Assembly (NCBI GenBank): GCA_937924345.1
Contig: CALDTD010000227.1
Span: forward strand, 1 to 8,491
DNA: 8,491 nt
Reading direction: 5' to 3'
From: an uncultured Flavobacteriales bacterium
Lineage (GTDB): Bacteria; Bacteroidota; Bacteroidia; Flavobacteriales_D; Parvicellaceae
This document shows, in pieces, positions 5,371-8,491 of this stretch; position 1 is the stretch's first letter, and each line of letters starts with the position of its first letter. Under the pieces are notes generated by a model. That model was not told where the DNA came from. It made no database searches and saw nothing but the letters and a program-made list of their open reading frames with translations. The position numbers and the translations under genes are program-made.

Positions 5371-6699
5371 TAAGTTACTATGGTTCCATTTACCATATTT
5401 TAGATAAAGGAAAGACATTATAGCTAAACAGCCAAAATAGATAAATTCAACACACCAAACTTCTGAAATATTTGGAGAGAAATAGTTGACTAATATATAT
5501 GCTGAAGTAAGATAAATCGTAATGTTTATTGATTCGATTAAAAGCGAAACTTTTGTTTTTCCTGTTCCTACTAAAGCATTAAAAAGTATGAATGCCACTG
5601 AGAAAAAGAATAAAACTACATTTATTATAGATAGTATGTGTAAAGTTGCTTCTATTAACTGATTGTTGAGTTCGTAAAAAAGAATAATTTCTCGACCAAA
5701 ACTAGTTGTTATTAAAACCACAACAGCAGATGAAATTAAAGTAAGTACAAGCATTCTTTTAATTAAAATGAAAATATACTGACTTTGATTAGCACCAATT
5801 AAGTTACTTACAAGTGTGTTTACTGCTGTACTAAAACCTAAAAGAGGAATCATCATTACCATATAAATACTTCTTATTACATGAGAAATCGCTAATTCAT
5901 TTTCGCCTAATTGTTCTATAATGGAGAAAAATACAAACCATGATCCAAAAGTCAAGCTATTTTGAATAACGATTGGTGTAGAAATTGATAAAATTGATTG
6001 TATGTTTTTCCAATTAAGATGAAAAGAAAAAGAGATGTTATAGAATTTAAAATCTACTTTTTTAAAACAATAAACCACAAAAAAGATTACTCCAATAAAT
6101 TCTGAAATTACTGATGCTATGGCTGCTCCAGCTATATTTAATGTGGGTAGCCCAAAGTGGCCGAAAATTAAACCATAGTCTAAAATAATATTTGTAAAAG
6201 CAATACTCAAAGAGGCATAGAACAGCACTTTTGTGTTTTTTGTCGCAACAAAAAAAGCAATAAATAAGAAGTTTATAAAAGCAAATAGCAATCCGAATGA
6301 TCTATATTTAACAAAAGTGATTGCTGCATCTGCAATATTTACCGATTGTGAAATGCTTTCTGCTATATAGGGATAAAGGAACTGCAATCCGACAAATAAA
6401 AGAATACTAGTCGGAATAAATAAGTAAAAAGTTTGCTTGACTATTTTTCCTATTTCTTGATATTCTTTTGCACCATTTGCATTTCCCATTAAAAGCTGAG
6501 CTCCTGTACTTATCCCTAAACCAATTGTTACAATTAAAAAGTAAAATAATGCACCATTTCCTGCAGCTCCGAGAGCGATGTTTCCTAGTCTACTTAAAAA
6601 TAAAGTATCGATTACAGTTACTAAATTTTGTGATACACCACTAATAATTATAGGCAGGGTAAGTTTCCAAATTGATATGTAGGAGATTGAAGTACTCAA
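5359..6699 (-). CDS. MATE family efflux transporter
   Basis: A 446-residue inner-membrane protein of the MATE (multi-antimicrobial extrusion) family, which exports drugs or metabolites in exchange for Na+ or H+. It has about 12 hydrophobic segments in two similar halves. Family signatures: IIISGVSQNLVTVIDTLFLSRLG (18-39, with Asp31 where MATE TM1 has its conserved region), GISTGAQLLMGNANGA (62-77), NIILDYGLIFG (170-180) followed by LNIAGAAIASVISEF (187-201), and in the second half STPIVIQNSL (240-249) and NTLVSNLIGANQSQ (294-307). The only start giving a full N-terminus is TTG at 6699-6697; a TAA lies in frame seven codons upstream, and the next Met (71) would delete two helices. No ATG is available. 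The substrate cannot be predicted. A flippase-like role (MviN/Wzx) is less likely given the MATE signatures. It is convergent with birA and divergent from the glycosyltransferase gene, 125 bp apart. Confidence 0.92.
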   Translation of the reverse strand: MSTSISYISIWKLTLPIIISGVSQNLVTVIDTLFLSRLGNIALGAAGNGALFYFLIVTIGLGISTGAQLLMGNANGAKEYQEIGKIVKQTFYLFIPTSILLFVGLQFLYPYIAESISQSVNIADAAITFVKYRSFGLLFAFINFLFIAFFVATKNTKVLFYASLSIAFTNIILDYGLIFGHFGLPTLNIAGAAIASVISEFIGVIFFVVYCFKKVDFKFYNISFSFHLNWKNIQSILSISTPIVIQNSLTFGSWFVFFSIIEQLGENELAISHVIRSIYMVMMIPLLGFSTAVNTLVSNLIGANQSQYIFILIKRMLVLTLISSAVVVLITTSFGREIILFYELNNQLIEATLHILSIINVVLFFFSVAFILFNALVGTGKTKVSLLIESINITIYLTSAYILVNYFSPNISEVWCVEFIYFGCLAIMSFLYLKYGKWNHSNLSYK

Positions 6700-6764
6700 G
6701 GGGTGATTAATATTTAAGAATTAAATTAAAAAACGATTTTCAATAAATATAAAATAAATAGACA

Positions 6765-6779
6765 ATAGTTAAAAACTAT
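6765..6779. promoter_or_regulatory. Short palindrome in the divergent MATE/glycosyltransferase intergenic region
   Basis: ATAGTT and AACTAT flank AAA (15 bp), with partial extension of the symmetry to G6761-C6783 and A6762-T6782. It lies just upstream of the candidate -7 element of the glycosyltransferase gene, where an operator could sit. All A/T-rich; may be chance. Confidence 0.25.
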
Positions 6780-6783
6780 GTTC

Positions 6784-6791
6784 TAAATTTG
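6784..6791 (+). promoter_or_regulatory. Candidate -7 promoter element for the glycosyltransferase gene
   Basis: TAAATTTG matches the Bacteroidota -7 consensus TAnnTTTG exactly and lies 33 bp before the ATG at 6825, giving a leader of about 28 nt. A matching TTG -33 element is not visible at the expected distance; the region there is ATAGTTAAAAAC. Confidence 0.42.
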
Positions 6792-6824
6792 AGTCAATCT
6801 GATAGATTTAGAAAAGTCATTTAA

Positions 6825-8324
6825 ATGAAATTAAGTTTCATACAAACACACAATGAAGAAAAGTTAAAAGTACTCTTACTTTTATTAATAATTTTATTGT
6901 CAAGACTTCCTCAACTTTTAAATCCAAATTTACTAATAGATGGAGATGAAGGTATAGTGGGAGTCATGACTTTAAATTTTCTTAAAGGAGAAGGATATCC
7001 TTACTTTTTTGCAAGTCAGTCTTATGGGTTAACTATTGTAGAGGTGATATTTATTTCAATTTCGTTTCTTTTGTTTGGTGTTTCAGCATTAAGTTTAAAG
7101 TTAGCTTTACTCGGTCTTTGGTCTCTAGGAGTTGTATTTTTTTATGAAGCTTTAAGAAATTTTTCACCATCCAATAATTGCTTTGCTTTCATAATTATAG
7201 TCTTATTTATTTTATTTCCATCTTGGCAGGTTTGGTCTATGAAGGCAAGAGGAGGTTATGTAACAGCATTTTCAGCTTTTTCAATTATACTTTTTTTGTT
7301 GTCAAAATTGAATAACTCTATTATAATAAAAAGTTTATTTATAGGTTTTTTTAGTGTTGTGATATATCAAGCGCAACCATTATGGTTAGCTGGTTTAGCA
7401 CCAATATTGTTTTATTTCTTTGGAGTCAATTATCAATTAAAAAGAAATGTCTTTTTTTTAGTAGGAGTTACCTTTGCATTAATTTACTTCTATTACATTA
7501 AGTTAGAAGTCTCACATTTTACCAAACCACCAATTTTCAAAGAAAGTATTTCTATTGTCAATAATTTAAAAGTAATACCAGGTTTTATTTATGATAACCT
7601 GTTGGGAGGATATTATTATACTGATAATTTGAATTTTACTTCTGTAGCATCATCAATACTTGTAGTTGTTTACTTAATAGTTATTAGTTATATATTGTTT
7701 CATTCTATCTTAAAACATCGAAAAATTAATTTTTCAATGTTTTCAATTATGTCATTTTTATCTACCCTTTGTTATTTGTTTATTTTAAAACTGGATTCGC
7801 CAAGGTATTTACTACCTCTTTCGCAATTAGGATTTGTTTTAATTTATATTTATTCAGCTAAAGAGTTTAAAGTTTCTGGATTAAACCTCTTTCAATTACT
7901 CCCTTTAGTTTGTCTTGGTATTATCAGTGCGTATTCTTTTTATAATTACAAGTTTGAAAATAGGAGCGAGCCAAACATGAAGAACTTGATCACTAGTTTG
8001 AATGAAGAGAATAAAACACATGTTTATTTTAAACATAGTCTTTTGGAATGGCAAATAATGTTTTATTCAAAAAAAGAGATAACGGGGCGATCTTTTTCCA
8101 AGTTTGATAGGTTTCCTAAAATTGTTAGTGAAGTCGATTCTGTTTTATATCATGACGCTGATAAAGTGGCAATCGTAGATTATTACAATTATACAACTAT
8201 GAATAATTCATCAACGGATGATGTTAAAATTATTGATGAACAATTTATTATTCGTAATAGCGTAACTAAAGATGAATTGTTAAATGAAGGTTTTATTTTT
8301 AAGAAAGGTCTATTTGACAACTAG
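6825..8324 (+). CDS. GT39/ArnT-like polytopic membrane glycosyltransferase
   Basis: A 499-residue inner-membrane protein with about 10-11 hydrophobic helices (first at 15-30, last at about 350-372) and a soluble C-terminal tail. After helix 1 the first periplasmic loop holds LLIDGDEGIVGVMTLNFLKGEGYPYFFASQSYG (residues 37-68). Its Asp-Glu pair (41-42) is where the GT39/PMT/ArnT clan (GT-C fold) has its catalytic acidic residues, and the 'DE..vg.m....L.Ge.p.ff..QsYg' pattern is typical of bacterial PMT_2-like proteins. Such enzymes transfer a sugar from a polyprenyl-phosphate donor to a lipid or protein on the outer face of the membrane. The C-terminal region (about 375-499; HVYFKHSLLEWQIMFYSKKEITGR, VAIVDYYNYTTMNN) looks like a small periplasmic alpha/beta domain, as often found in this clan. 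No partner glycosyltransferase, donor synthase or polysaccharide gene is beside it, so acceptor and sugar are unknown. Clear stop at 8322-8324, followed by a terminator. Confidence 0.75.
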   Translation: MKLSFIQTHNEEKLKVLLLLLIILLSRLPQLLNPNLLIDGDEGIVGVMTLNFLKGEGYPYFFASQSYGLTIVEVIFISISFLLFGVSALSLKLALLGLWSLGVVFFYEALRNFSPSNNCFAFIIIVLFILFPSWQVWSMKARGGYVTAFSAFSIILFLLSKLNNSIIIKSLFIGFFSVVIYQAQPLWLAGLAPILFYFFGVNYQLKRNVFFLVGVTFALIYFYYIKLEVSHFTKPPIFKESISIVNNLKVIPGFIYDNLLGGYYYTDNLNFTSVASSILVVVYLIVISYILFHSILKHRKINFSMFSIMSFLSTLCYLFILKLDSPRYLLPLSQLGFVLIYIYSAKEFKVSGLNLFQLLPLVCLGIISAYSFYNYKFENRSEPNMKNLITSLNEENKTHVYFKHSLLEWQIMFYSKKEITGRSFSKFDRFPKIVSEVDSVLYHDADKVAIVDYYNYTTMNNSSTDDVKIIDEQFIIRNSVTKDELLNEGFIFKKGLFDN

Positions 8325-8343
8325 ATTATACAGTGTCTAACAA

Positions 8344-8377
8344 AACAAAGGCCAATTCATAAGAATTAGCCTTTGTT
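8344..8377. terminator. Bidirectional intrinsic terminator between the glycosyltransferase gene and sucC
   Basis: AACAAAGGCCAATTC (8344-8358) pairs with GAATTAGCCTTTGTT (8363-8377) as a 15-bp stem with a single C-A mismatch and a 4-nt loop ATAA. It lies 19 bp after the glycosyltransferase stop and 19 bp beyond the stop of the convergent sucC fragment. There is no long T-run on the plus side, so efficiency may depend on the stem; symmetric placement between convergent genes fits a shared terminator. Confidence 0.75.
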
Positions 8378-8396
8378 AAATCATTAGCGATGTTGA

Positions 8397-8491
8397 TTAA
8401 GCAACAATAACTTCTTCTACTTTGTTTGCAGCATCTTGCAATGTAATTGCAGAGTGTACATTTAAACCAGAATTATCTATTATTTCTTTTG
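8397..8491 (-). CDS. sucC: Succinyl-CoA synthetase beta subunit, C-terminal fragment cut by window edge
   Basis: Reading leftward from the edge gives 30 in-frame codons ending at TAA (8399-8397): KEIIDNSGLNVHSA followed by ITLQDAANKVEEVIVA. This matches the remembered C-terminus of flavobacterial succinate-CoA ligase beta subunit (pattern 'a..lI..SGl.vhsAi.l.eAA.kV.e..a'; E. coli SucC ends similarly with ADSGLN...DAAQQVV). The enzyme makes ATP or GTP from succinyl-CoA in the TCA cycle, with SucD as alpha partner. The ATP-grasp and CoA-binding parts lie beyond the window, so the call rests on about 30 residues. It is convergent with the glycosyltransferase gene across a shared terminator. Confidence 0.75.
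   Translation of the reverse strand, partial: KEIIDNSGLNVHSAITLQDAANKVEEVIVA

Noticed and set aside
5359..8324. The MATE transporter and GT39-like protein as a polysaccharide flippase/transferase system
   Set aside because: They are divergent, the exporter carries MATE rather than Wzx/MviN signatures, and no other polysaccharide gene is present.
1..8491. CRISPR arrays, insertion sequences, tRNA/rRNA genes or phage genes
   Set aside because: No regularly spaced repeats, transposase-like frames, terminal inverted repeats with flanking duplications, or tRNA cloverleaf sequences were seen on either strand.

Overview
The window reads as chromosome of a marine-type member of the Bacteroidota, most likely a Flavobacteriaceae relative (Tenacibaculum/Polaribacter-like; the genus is a guess from protein similarity remembered, not searched). 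Supporting signs are very AT-rich DNA, an intact PorP/SprF-family type IX secretion/gliding protein, TAnnTTTG-type promoter elements instead of sigma70 boxes, absence of clear Shine-Dalgarno sequences, and use of TTG and GTG starts. Every protein-coding gene seen is intact except the two cut by the window edges. No rRNA, tRNA, CRISPR array, insertion sequence, prophage or plasmid function is visible.

Left part (1-2064, all minus strand): the first 29 codons of a gene resembling flavobacterial ATP-dependent phosphoenolpyruvate carboxykinase (pckA) with its own promoter, preceded by a tight two-gene unit for cell-wall hydrolysis: a secreted NlpC/P60 peptidase and, 3 bp later, a secreted zinc N-acetylmuramoyl-L-alanine amidase with a C-terminal SPOR-like domain. 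One would cut peptide stems and the other would cut stems from glycan, so they probably act together in periplasmic wall turnover or cell separation.

Middle part (2217-5316, plus strand): an acidic cytosolic protein of unknown function closed by a strong terminator; the tRNA1(Val) A37 methyltransferase TrmN6; a PorP/SprF outer-membrane protein; and the biotin-protein ligase BirA, whose ATG directly abuts the porP/sprF-like stop codon. The PorP/SprF gene is not beside the large surface adhesin that often accompanies this family, and its start region is peculiar: a GTG codon lies two codons after an in-frame TAG that ends a short signal-peptide-like reading frame.

Right part (5359-8491): a MATE-family multidrug/metabolite exporter (minus, TTG start) is convergent with birA and divergent from a GT39/ArnT-like polytopic glycosyltransferase. 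The glycosyltransferase ends at a strong hairpin facing the 3' end of a convergent gene whose C-terminus looks like succinyl-CoA synthetase beta subunit (sucC).

Overall this is mostly ordinary housekeeping chromosome. The least explained items are the acidic orphan protein, the start region of the PorP/SprF gene, the TTAAC-repeat upstream region at 2138-2160, and the matched inverted repeat at the convergent birA/MATE ends.
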